Source: an uncultured Lachnospiraceae bacterium
Lineage (GTDB): Bacteria; Bacillota; Clostridia; Lachnospirales; Lachnospiraceae
Assembly: GCA_947650155.1 (NCBI GenBank)
Contig: CANSUS010000004.1
Location: forward strand, 1 to 64,000
Direction: 5' to 3'
DNA: 64,000 nucleotides
Each line of letters starts with the position of its first letter. Within the stretch, counting starts at the first letter, position 1. Below, one piece after another: positions 49,949-56,241 of the stretch. Position numbers and translations under genes: made by a program. The notes below the pieces were generated by a model. It worked only from the letters and a program-made list of their open reading frames with translations. It was not told where the DNA came from and ran no database searches.

Positions 49949-50146
49949 TGTTTTACTCCCACACAATAATTTGATATAATAAAATATGTGTGGGAGCGTT
50001 ATCATGTAGAATTATTTCCGCATACCTGCAGAATATATTACTACTGAATCTTTCCAACATAAATAGATTTACATTTTGGAATGTAAATATAATTTTTTTA
50101 TTTAAAAAGCATTTAATAGATACATTTTGGATTTATCTCCCTCCAC
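49949..50146 (+). ncRNA. Candidate crRNA-like regulatory RNA (CreR/CreA-type) upstream of cas operon
   Basis: The + strand has a TATAAT box (49975-49980), with poorly conserved -35 candidates (TTGTTT or TTTACT). It is followed by a degenerate CRISPR repeat at 50057-50088 (AAATAGA, ACAT and TGGAATGTAAA retained), a 22-base spacer-like stretch (50089-50110), and a second degenerate repeat at 50111-50138. The first repeat keeps the handle ATGTAAAT and gains a stronger hairpin (ATTTACATT / AATGTAAAT), fit for Cas6. The spacer starts ATAATTTTTTTATTTAA and matches DNA upstream of cas6 next to CCA. This is the layout of CreR/CreA RNAs, which borrow Cascade to repress promoters. No protein gene is seen here. 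The region is AT-rich, so chance similarity is possible. Confidence 0.5.
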
Positions 50147-50148
50147 AT

Positions 50149-50607
50149 TCACCTGACTCCCTGAACCTGTTTTCTCTTAACATAATATGCGAACTCTTTA
50201 TCCTTCTTTTCCATCTCATATCCCAACTTCTGATAAAAATTATTAGTACGAATATTCCACAAAGGCGTATCAAGAGTAAATGAAATCACATCGGAATAAA
50301 GATTTTCTATCAGTTCCATTAACTTAGTACCTAAACCTTCATGAAAATGTTTCGGATCAATAAATATCCTTCCAATATAGAGATTCGTTCCATCTTTAAA
50401 TAAAACTGCCCCTCCGGCAATCAATCCATCATTATAAAAAGTATATAAATGCTTTTTTGCTGCCATTTTTACATAATATTTTTGAGATTGATAGCCGGGT
50501 GGTCCACCAGGCTGTGAACCCCCGACTTCAATATCTGACTCAAATGCCCTTTTTGATATTGAAGTAAGCACTAATACATCCTGTGATTTTGCTAAAACCA
50601 ATTCCAT
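50149..50607 (-). CDS. GNAT-family N-acetyltransferase
   Basis: A ~152-residue acetyltransferase. It begins MELVLAKSQDVLVLTSISKR. The acetyl-CoA binding region is YIGRIFIDPKHFHEGLGTKLME (GLGTKL as the Q/RxxGxG/A-type loop), and FYQKLGYEMEKKD is the common GNAT C-terminal motif. The substrate is unknown. The start at 50607 has GGTGGAGG 6 bases ahead. It is bracketed by two repeat-like elements (50111-50146 and 50640-50673) and lies between the cas operon and a MerR-ABC operon. A protective or toxin-like role linked to the CRISPR locus is only a guess. Confidence 0.75.
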   Translation of the reverse strand: MELVLAKSQDVLVLTSISKRAFESDIEVGGSQPGGPPGYQSQKYYVKMAAKKHLYTFYNDGLIAGGAVLFKDGTNLYIGRIFIDPKHFHEGLGTKLMELIENLYSDVISFTLDTPLWNIRTNNFYQKLGYEMEKKDKEFAYYVKRKQVQGVR

Positions 50608-50639
50608 GTTCATCCTCCACCTGTTCTTTTTCATTCAAT

Positions 50640-50673
50640 TTATAGATTTACATTTTGGATTTTCTCCCTCCAC
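50640..50673 (+). repeat. Third CRISPR-repeat-like element, upstream of the GNAT gene
   Basis: This stretch shares ATAGATTTACATTTTGGA with the first degenerate repeat at 50057-50088. Beyond it, it shares TTCTCCCTCCAC with the second (50111-50146). It lies about 35 bases ahead of the GNAT start on the opposite strand, so the acetyltransferase gene sits between two such direct repeats. Confidence 0.5.
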
Positions 50674-50710
50674 CACTCCTCTCATCTCCCAAAATACCCT
50701 TCTATCTTCT

Positions 50711-50824
50711 TCATCCTTTCAGACTGCAAAGCATCCAGTCAATCTGCTGTTTTATCTTATCCAGCTTTGTCATCCATCCATATTCGCCTGTTTCATAATT
50801 AATCCCGTTTTCATAGGCAAACAT
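50711..50824 (-). CDS. Small ORF, 37 residues, unknown
   Basis: A 37-codon frame starts ATG at 50824 with GGGAGG 6 bases ahead and reads MFAYENGINYETGEYGWMTK, then a helical tail to a TGA at 50711. The strong ribosome binding site and plausible amphipathic tail (LDKIKQQIDWMLCSLKG) suggest it may be translated. I do not recognise it. It stands alone between the GNAT gene and the MerR operon and could be the remnant of a longer gene. Confidence 0.35.
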   Translation of the reverse strand: MFAYENGINYETGEYGWMTKLDKIKQQIDWMLCSLKG

Positions 50825-51003
50825 TAAAACCTCCCTTTCTGTTTTTCTTACTGTCAAATCATCATTTCTCTGATTTTTAATCTCCTAATTGACATTGTAC
50901 CATAGAGATTCTGCTCATTCACCCATTATCCGATAAAAAGCGAATACTATTCCTATGAATGATCCCGTTTCTGCTGTGATCAGCCGAATCTTTGCAAAAA
51001 TGC

Positions 51004-51034
51004 TTGCTTGTGACGCTGCGTAATGAGATATACT
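51004..51034 (+). promoter_or_regulatory. MerR-type promoter with 19-bp spacer
   Basis: TTGCTT (51004-51009) and TATACT (51029-51034) are separated by 19 bases containing the partial dyad GTGACGC/GCGTAAT. The over-long spacer with a central dyad is the mark of promoters twisted into activity by a MerR protein, here the gene just downstream, so the operon is likely self-regulated. Confidence 0.65.
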
Positions 51035-51054
51035 ACTATTCAAGGAGGTACGAC

Positions 51055-51855
51055 ATGAATAAAGATAAAGCGATACCACAAGGTTATATGACTGTTGGTG
51101 AAGTTGCAGGAAAAATGGACGTTACTGTACGGACATTACAGCATTACGACAGAGAGGGTTTACTTTCCCCGTCTGCCATGAGCGAAGGCGGACGCAGATT
51201 ATATACAGATAAAGACATCGTAAAGCTTCATCAGATTTTATCCCTCAAACATTTAGGCTTTTCTTTGAACGACATAAAAAACCGGCTTATTCCACTTGAT
51301 ACCCCGGCTGAAATTGCTGATGTCCTGATGGAACAGGCAGCTGTTGTCAGGCAAAAAATAGAAAGTCTGTCTGAATCATTGAGAGAATTGGAGGTGCTGC
51401 GGGAGGAAGTCCTTCAAATGCAGTCGGTAGATTTCAAAAAATATGCTGATATTATTGTGAATCTGCAAATGAAAAATGATTACTATTGGCTGATTAAACA
51501 TTTTGACAGCCGGACTCTTGACCATATCCGCAGCCGTTTTGATAAAGACAGCGGAATGACATTTATGAACACTTTCATGCAGCTTCAAAACGAAGCAATA
51601 AGACTTCAAAATGCGAATATTCCTGCGGATAGTGATGAGACACAGAATTTTGCAAAAGCCTATTGGGATATGATTATGGATTTCACTGGCGGAGATATGA
51701 GTATGCTTCCCAGACTGATTGAATTAGGGCAGTTTCAGAATGCAGACCATAAATGGAAAGTAGCCCAGGATATTGCGAACGGATATGTTGAACAAGCATT
51801 AGGTGTTTATTTTTCCCGTTTAGGCATTGACCCATTTAAGGAGGAAACAGAATGA
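51055..51855 (+). CDS. MerR-family regulator with effector-binding C-terminal domain
   Basis: A 266-residue regulator. The N-terminal winged helix reads YMTVGEVAGKMDVTVRTLQH with YDREGLLSPSAMSEGGRRLY, followed by a coiled-coil dimer helix (residues ~75-125). The ~130-residue C-terminal domain is TipAS-like in size (helical, KNDYYWLIKHF...). It would bind a drug-like ligand and activate the downstream ABC transporter. The start at 51055 has AAGGAGG 8 bases ahead. The stop overlaps the start of the next gene by 4 bases (ATGA), typical of an operon. Confidence 0.85.
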   Translation: MNKDKAIPQGYMTVGEVAGKMDVTVRTLQHYDREGLLSPSAMSEGGRRLYTDKDIVKLHQILSLKHLGFSLNDIKNRLIPLDTPAEIADVLMEQAAVVRQKIESLSESLRELEVLREEVLQMQSVDFKKYADIIVNLQMKNDYYWLIKHFDSRTLDHIRSRFDKDSGMTFMNTFMQLQNEAIRLQNANIPADSDETQNFAKAYWDMIMDFTGGDMSMLPRLIELGQFQNADHKWKVAQDIANGYVEQALGVYFSRLGIDPFKEETE

Positions 51856-52661
51856 ATGAAGCTATAAAAATCAGCAATTTATCAAAGAGTTATGGAACTC
51901 ACATTGTGCTGAATGGTTTAGATTTTAGCGTACAACAAGGAGAAATTTTTGCTCTGCTCGGCGTGAATGGAGCTGGAAAAACCACGTCGCTTGAATGTAT
52001 CGAGGGTTTAAGAAAATATGACAGCGGAAACATTACTATAAATGGAATCATGGGCATTCAATTACAATCGGCTTCTTTGCCGAAATACATTAAAGCACTG
52101 GAAGCTGTAAAGCTGTTTGCTAAATGGAATAAGACCTCTCTTGACAGAGCAACGCTTGACGCTCTTGGTATTTATGAACTTTCAAAAAAGCCTTATTATC
52201 AATTATCAACCGGGCAAAAGCGGCGGCTCCATCTGGCGCTTGCATTAACACGAAATCCCGACATTTTGTTTCTTGATGAACCAACAGCAGGACTTGACGT
52301 TGAGGGGCAAATATCTTTACATGAACAAATCCGTCAGTTAAAAGCAATCGGAAAGACAATCATATTAGCAAGCCATGATATGGCAGAGGTTGAAAATTTA
52401 TGTGACCGGATTGCGATTCTTTCCGGCGGCAGAGTTGCCTATATCGGAACTGTCGATCAGCTAAGCCAAACAATTGGAAAGCATTATAATATCACAATAC
52501 AAACCGAAACCGGAACGGAAAAGTATGAAACAGAAAATATCGGGGATTCTTTACTTTCACTGCTTATGCAGTACAGGGAAAGAGGAAAAACGATCACAGA
52601 TATTCAGATAGACCGCGGTTCACTGGAACAGCACTTTATAAAAGTTGCAAAGGGGGAATAA
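51852..52661 (+). CDS. ABC transporter ATP-binding protein
   Basis: A 269-residue ATPase with Walker A GVNGAGKTTS, a Q-loop (GIQLQSASLP), signature LSTGQKRRLHLALAL, Walker B ILFLDEPTAGLD and the H-loop ILASHDMAE. It couples to the ABC-2 permease encoded 2 bp downstream. The pair resembles drug or bacteriocin-resistance exporters (DrrA/CcmA type). It is translationally coupled to the merR gene. Confidence 0.88.
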   Translation: MNEAIKISNLSKSYGTHIVLNGLDFSVQQGEIFALLGVNGAGKTTSLECIEGLRKYDSGNITINGIMGIQLQSASLPKYIKALEAVKLFAKWNKTSLDRATLDALGIYELSKKPYYQLSTGQKRRLHLALALTRNPDILFLDEPTAGLDVEGQISLHEQIRQLKAIGKTIILASHDMAEVENLCDRIAILSGGRVAYIGTVDQLSQTIGKHYNITIQTETGTEKYETENIGDSLLSLLMQYRERGKTITDIQIDRGSLEQHFIKVAKGE

Positions 52662-52663
52662 CA

Positions 52664-53377
52664 ATGGGAGCTTTTTTATACGGAGTTGCTTTACAATGGA
52701 AATTAGATATCAGGAGTAAGACATTACTTATCACCTGCTATATCGTACCGCTTTTGTTCTTTATAATTATGGGCGGTATCTTTACATCAGTCATGCCGGA
52801 ATCGAGAGCTGCGCTGATTCAGTCCATGACTGTATTTGGTGTGACAATGGGAGCTTTGATTGGTCTGCCCCCTTCTCTTGTTGAAATTTACAGCAGCGAT
52901 ATAAAAAAGGTCTACAAAGCAAATGGTGTCCCATTAATCCTGGGGCTTGCTTTAACCAATATTTCAGCATATATTCATCTGTTCCTTATGAGCATTATTT
53001 TATATCTTGCCGCACCGCTTGCTTTTCATGCTGAAATACCAGAAAATCCGGGAATGTACTTTATCAGCCTTGCTGTTTTTATTGCGGTATCGCTTAGTAT
53101 TGCCAGCATCATTGGTCTGGCAGTAAAAGACCAGGCAAAAACCTCTATGTTTTCTATTATTATTTTTATACCTTCTACCATGCTTTCCGGAATTATGTTC
53201 CCAATAGAACTGCTTCCAAAAGCGTTTGAAACAATAGGAAAATTATTTCCGGCTTCATGGGGATATAAACTAATGACAGAGGATATTTTTAAGTTTGAAA
53301 ATCTTTTGACATTCCTTTTGTTTTTTGTCTTTGCTGTTGTTATGTGTCATATTCTGCTGCGAAGAATTGAAAATTAA
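52664..53377 (+). CDS. ABC-2 type permease
   Basis: A 237-residue permease with about six transmembrane helices (first LLITCYIVPLLFFIIMGGIF, last TFLLFFVFAVVMCHILL) and an ABC-2 fold (SIIIFIPSTMLSGIMFPIEL in the fifth). It is third gene of the MerR-controlled operon. A hairpin follows at 53396-53423. The transported compound is unknown; toxic compound export is the usual role. Confidence 0.82.
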   Translation: MGAFLYGVALQWKLDIRSKTLLITCYIVPLLFFIIMGGIFTSVMPESRAALIQSMTVFGVTMGALIGLPPSLVEIYSSDIKKVYKANGVPLILGLALTNISAYIHLFLMSIILYLAAPLAFHAEIPENPGMYFISLAVFIAVSLSIASIIGLAVKDQAKTSMFSIIIFIPSTMLSGIMFPIELLPKAFETIGKLFPASWGYKLMTEDIFKFENLLTFLLFFVFAVVMCHILLRRIEN

Positions 53378-53395
53378 AATTCTCCATGATAACAG

Positions 53396-53423
53396 GATGT
53401 CGGGCAATTGCTTGTCTGACATC
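53396..53423 (+). terminator. Terminator-like hairpin after ABC operon
   Basis: GATGTCGGGCA pairs with TGTCTGACATC through two G-U pairs around a 6-base loop, 19 bases after the permease stop. No T run follows, so it may be a weak or factor-dependent terminator. Confidence 0.5.
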
Positions 53424-53445
53424 CAGGTTATTGATATCCTGCATC

Positions 53446-53705
53446 CTGCTGCAACAGCTCACCACCGAATTTTATGAAGAAATCTGCTTTCGTGCTTTGC
53501 GTTTGCGGTCATTTATCTAAAATCCCATAATGTTCTGATCCCGATGATCCTTCATTTTGTCTATGATATATTTGCAAACCTTGCTGAATATACGCAATGG
53601 AATGATTCCCCTCTCTTTCATACTCTCGGCTCGCTCTTTGACATAATGCTTGGGATCATGTTTGTTATTTCGATTGTTCTATTAATGAAAAAGAAGCAAT
53701 CATGA
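53446..53705 (+). pseudogene. CPBP (CAAX-type) intramembrane protease remnant
   Basis: Two frames encode the C-terminal half of a CPBP-family membrane protease. The first has [16 protein letters not shown], containing the EExxxR motif, and stops at 53518. A second frame continues [20 protein letters not shown] with the HxxxD/N motif (LHFVYD), and then [21 protein letters not shown] frameshift near 53505 breaks the gene and the N-terminal half is missing. Confidence 0.55.
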
Positions 53706-53747
53706 CATTGCTCACAAAATTCTTCCAGATCAGCCATTTTTCATCTT

Positions 53748-54053
53748 CTACCCGATATGAGCGTTATAATAATCGCCAAAAGCGGCGCTTACCTTTGCGA
53801 TCATTTCTTCCATCGTTTTATCCGTAATCTCCCCAACTTCTCCGTCAAATACAATTTCTTTATTGATCAGCACCTGATACTGCTTTGTCATAAGTCTTAA
53901 ATCATCTCTTAAATTTACAATCGGAAACTCGATGCCCTGTTGTTTATATTTCTCCCTGATATCTTTTACCATTCCTCCATATGCATTATTCCCGGCAAAT
54001 ACCGGTACTAACTCTACGCCAAAAATCAGTTCAATACTTTCTGCTTCTTTCAT
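53748..54053 (-). CDS. Stand-alone FlhA C-terminal-like (FHIPEP) domain protein
   Basis: A 101-residue protein. IELIFGVELVPVFAGNNAYG, then DIREKYKQQGIEFPIVNLRD and QYQVLINKEIVFDGEV, align with the first cytoplasmic subdomain of FlhA, the export gate of the flagellar secretion system. There the equivalent block reads GYGLIPLVD...GGDLLDRI...RDNLQLKPNEYVIKIKGV. A complete FlhA has ~690 residues with eight membrane helices; none is here. The protein may be a decoy or chaperone-docking partner, or a decayed paralogue. The ribosome binding site AAGGAAGG stands before the ATG. It lies next to flagellin, supporting a flagellar link. Confidence 0.55.
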   Translation of the reverse strand: MKEAESIELIFGVELVPVFAGNNAYGGMVKDIREKYKQQGIEFPIVNLRDDLRLMTKQYQVLINKEIVFDGEVGEITDKTMEEMIAKVSAAFGDYYNAHIG

Positions 54054-54189
54054 TTTCCTGCCTTCCTTTCTTCCAAGGTATTATATTTATATATGGTAAC
54101 ACATTCCTTTGAGCAGTTCAATAAATCCGATTTAATTGGAATTTCCCGGGAATACCATAATAGAGTGAAAATACAGATTCTTCTACTGC

Positions 54190-54222
54190 AAAAAGGAGTT
54201 GGCGGATTCCCAACTCCTTTTT
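54190..54222 (-). terminator. Flagellin terminator
   Basis: AAAAAGGAGTTGG pairs with CCAACTCCTTTTT around a 7-base loop. On the minus strand it is followed by T's, 22 bases after the flagellin stop. Confidence 0.85.
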
Positions 54223-54244
54223 AATGATCCTTTTACAACTACAA

Positions 54245-55063
54245 TTAACCAAGTAAAGATAATACGCCCTGATTAGCCTGATTGGACTGAGCAAGCATAG
54301 CCTGACCTGCCTGAGCAAGAATGTTATTGTTAGAGTATCTAACCATCTCTGTAGCCATATCTGTATCACGGATCTGGCTCTCAGCTGATGTTGTGTTCTC
54401 AACAATATTATCCAGGTTATTGATTGTGTGTTCAAGTCTGTTCTGTACTGCACCCAAATCTGAACGCTGTTCTGATACTGATTGAATAGCATCTTTGATT
54501 GTATTAATTGCTGCTTTAGCATCAGCCTGAGTTGAAACTTTAAGACTACCAACTCCAATACTGGTTGCACTCATGTCTTTAATTGTGATGGTAATATTCG
54601 TGCCATTACCATCAGCACTCACCTGAAGCTCTTTTCCTGCTGCAAACGATCCTTTCAATAATTTCAGCTCATTGAACTCTGTGGTGCTGGCAACTCTGCT
54701 GATTTCTTCAATCAACTGGTCAACCTCCGACTGAATATAAGAACGATCATCTGATTGGTTTGTACCATTAGCCGCTTTAATTGCAAGTTCGCTCATACGC
54801 TGTAACATATCATGAACTTCTGTCAAAGCGCCTTCAGCTGTCTGTACACAGGAGATACCATCCTGAGCATTTGCGGAAGCCTGTGTAAGACCTCTCACCT
54901 GACGTCTCATCTTCTCACTGATTGACAGACCTGCCGCATCATCTGCCGCACGGTTGATCTTGTAGCCGGAAGATAACTTCTCTGTCGACTTTGCCTGAGT
55001 TTTTGTTGTGATACCTAACATTCTGTTAGAGTTCATCGCTGTTAAATTGTGTTGTACTACCAT
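54245..55063 (-). CDS. Flagellin
   Basis: A 272-residue flagellin made of the D0/D1 helices only, with a short variable part (~140-190). The N-terminus (MVVQHNLTAMNSNRMLGITT, KINRAADDAAGLSISEKMR) and C-terminus (ATEMVRYSNNNILAQAGQAM, NQGVLSLLG) carry the conserved polymerisation and TLR5-region residues. It is exported by the flagellar type III system and forms the filament. Its ribosome binding site GGAGG lies inside a perfect CsrA consensus (55072-55081), so CsrA probably represses translation. The gene has its own sigma-D-like promoter (55189-55215), and csrA is upstream. Confidence 0.95.
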   Translation of the reverse strand: MVVQHNLTAMNSNRMLGITTKTQAKSTEKLSSGYKINRAADDAAGLSISEKMRRQVRGLTQASANAQDGISCVQTAEGALTEVHDMLQRMSELAIKAANGTNQSDDRSYIQSEVDQLIEEISRVASTTEFNELKLLKGSFAAGKELQVSADGNGTNITITIKDMSATSIGVGSLKVSTQADAKAAINTIKDAIQSVSEQRSDLGAVQNRLEHTINNLDNIVENTTSAESQIRDTDMATEMVRYSNNNILAQAGQAMLAQSNQANQGVLSLLG

Positions 55064-55071
55064 AGTAATCT

Positions 55072-55081
55072 ACCTCCATGT
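55072..55081 (-). promoter_or_regulatory. CsrA-binding site over the flagellin ribosome binding site
   Basis: On the minus strand ACATGGAGGT fits the CsrA consensus ACANGGANGU exactly. The GGAGG part is also the Shine-Dalgarno sequence of flagellin, so CsrA bound here would block ribosomes, as in the B. subtilis hag system. Confidence 0.7.
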
Positions 55082-55188
55082 TTTTGTTTTTTTATACAAT
55101 TCCTTTTGCATATTTATAATAAACCGGACGCCTTGTTTTCTGCCGGGCCCTTTTGCATAGACAGCGCATCCGCTTATTACCGCATTCC

Positions 55189-55215
55189 TTATCGGTCTGA
55201 CGATCTTCCTGTTTC
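55189..55215 (-). promoter_or_regulatory. Sigma-D (sigma-28) promoter candidate for flagellin
   Basis: On the minus strand GAAA, 15 bases, ACCGATAA differs at two positions from the sigma-D consensus TAAA-N15-GCCGATAA. It lies at the end of csrA and would give a ~125-base flagellin leader. Confidence 0.5.
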
Positions 55216-55470
55216 CTTTCCTGCAAGATTCGCATTGACTTTATACTTGTACTTCTCCGGATGTTCTTCTTCCCTATGATATTTAGGCAGTTTTTTCTTT
55301 TTTTCCAAATCAGTAATATCCTTTTCCAGTACAGTACTTCTGACAATGCTGACATCTTTGGGCGCGTCTATCATAATTCTTGTATGACTTTTGGTATTGC
55401 CCAGAAAAATAATTTTAATATTATCGCCAACCATCAGATATTCTTCTGTCGCTACAGACATTCTTAACAT
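55189..55470 (-). CDS. csrA: CsrA-family translational regulator with C-terminal extension
   Basis: A 93-residue RNA-binding protein. The first ~55 residues match CsrA (MLRMSVATEEYLMVGDNIKI, then RIMIDAPKDVSIVRSTVLEKD), although the N-terminal strand differs from the usual MLVLTRK. CsrA represses flagellin translation, and the next gene is flagellin. The C-terminal ~38 residues (EKKKKLPKYHREEEHPEKYK...) are an added basic tail; a typical CsrA has 60-75 residues. Start at 55470 has GGAGG 7 bases ahead. Its own promoter is not obvious; the invertible segment upstream could supply one. Confidence 0.75.
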   Translation of the reverse strand: MLRMSVATEEYLMVGDNIKIIFLGNTKSHTRIMIDAPKDVSIVRSTVLEKDITDLEKKKKLPKYHREEEHPEKYKYKVNANLAGKETGRSSDR

Positions 55471-55535
55471 CCCTTTTCCTCCCTGAAATTAAATTTTATA
55501 ACTTCCCTGCATTTTGTGAATTTTTTTGATGATTT

Positions 55536-55563
55536 GTAACACAATATATGTTGTGTTACCTAT
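55536..55563. repeat. Left inverted repeat of the invertible segment
   Basis: A 28-bp sequence, arms GTAACACAA and TTGTGTTAC around core TATATG plus CTAT, is repeated inverted at 56242-56285. The recombinase stop codon (55560-55562) lies inside it. Its dyad with a 6-base core has the form of a tyrosine-recombinase crossover site. Confidence 0.8.
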
Positions 55564-56153
55564 AGATTGATGTCCCGAAAGATCCGGTCTCTGTCATCCT
55601 GTTCTATTCCAAGATACCTGACCGTGTTACGAAATGAAGAATGATTAAAAATATTCATTAAAAGCACCGGTTCCGTCCCCTGCTGCCATGCATGATATCC
55701 AAAAGTTTTTCTCAGAGAATGACAGCTTATCACGCCCTCCAAATGACATTCTTCGGCATCCTTTTTTATGATGCGGAATGCCTGTATGCGCGAAATAGGA
55801 TTACCCGGTCTTTTCAAATTCTCAAAAACCCATGTATCCGGTTCTGGAATTTTTCCGCTTTTTATTAAATATGACAAATGTTCTGCCAACGCCTCTTTTA
55901 CATTTTTGTTCAAAAAAATCAGGGAACATTTATCCGTTTTCTGCTCCACTATGGACAAATGTTTTCGATACTCCTGTCTTTCAAAATCATATACATCACC
56001 CCACCGTATTTCTAAAATGTCCGAAATTCTTAGCGCTGTGTTCAGTCCCATAATCATCATAAGATAATTTCTGGTGTTCGGTTCTACGGTTCTGTAATAT
56101 TCTTTAAAACAGACCAGTTCACTTTCATCACGTATTGGTTGTGCCGTATTCAT
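55560..56153 (-). CDS. Short tyrosine recombinase (phase-variation type)
   Basis: A 197-residue recombinase with only the catalytic domain, like FimB/FimE, and no SAM-like core-binding domain. Catalytic residues are visible: Arg in NTALRISDILEIRW, Lys in IVEQKTDKC, His-x-x-Arg in CHSLRKTFGY, His in FNHSSFRN and Tyr in TVRYLGI. Such enzymes invert DNA between short repeats and switch nearby genes on and off. GGAGG precedes the ATG. The gene sits between two inverted repeats (55536 and 56242), and its stop codon lies within the left one. It reads toward csrA. Confidence 0.85.
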   Translation of the reverse strand: MNTAQPIRDESELVCFKEYYRTVEPNTRNYLMMIMGLNTALRISDILEIRWGDVYDFERQEYRKHLSIVEQKTDKCSLIFLNKNVKEALAEHLSYLIKSGKIPEPDTWVFENLKRPGNPISRIQAFRIIKKDAEECHLEGVISCHSLRKTFGYHAWQQGTEPVLLMNIFNHSSFRNTVRYLGIEQDDRDRIFRDINL

Positions 56154-56208
56154 CTTTTCCCTCCTGTATATAAATTTAAAAAATTAATAGAAAAAATGTT
56201 TTTATCTC

Positions 56209-56235
56209 TAAAGTTTACTCCACATATGCCGATAT
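56209..56235 (+). promoter_or_regulatory. Sigma-D (flagellar sigma) promoter inside invertible segment
   Basis: TAAA (56209-56212), 15 bases, GCCGATAT (56228-56235) fits the sigma-D consensus TAAA-N15-GCCGATA(A/T) perfectly. Even GTTT after TAAA agrees with the sigma-28 extended form. It faces right, away from csrA and flagellin, with its start site at the edge of the right repeat. Confidence 0.75.
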
Positions 56236-56241
56236 AAAAAA

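Noticed and set aside
49956-49996. Inverted repeat as an invertible promoter
   Set aside because: The enclosed DNA is only 21 bases, too short for site-specific inversion; better read as an operator.
54118-54570. 150-codon minus frame at the flagellin end
   Set aside because: It overlaps flagellin in another frame, runs through the terminator and has Gln/Leu-rich shadow composition.
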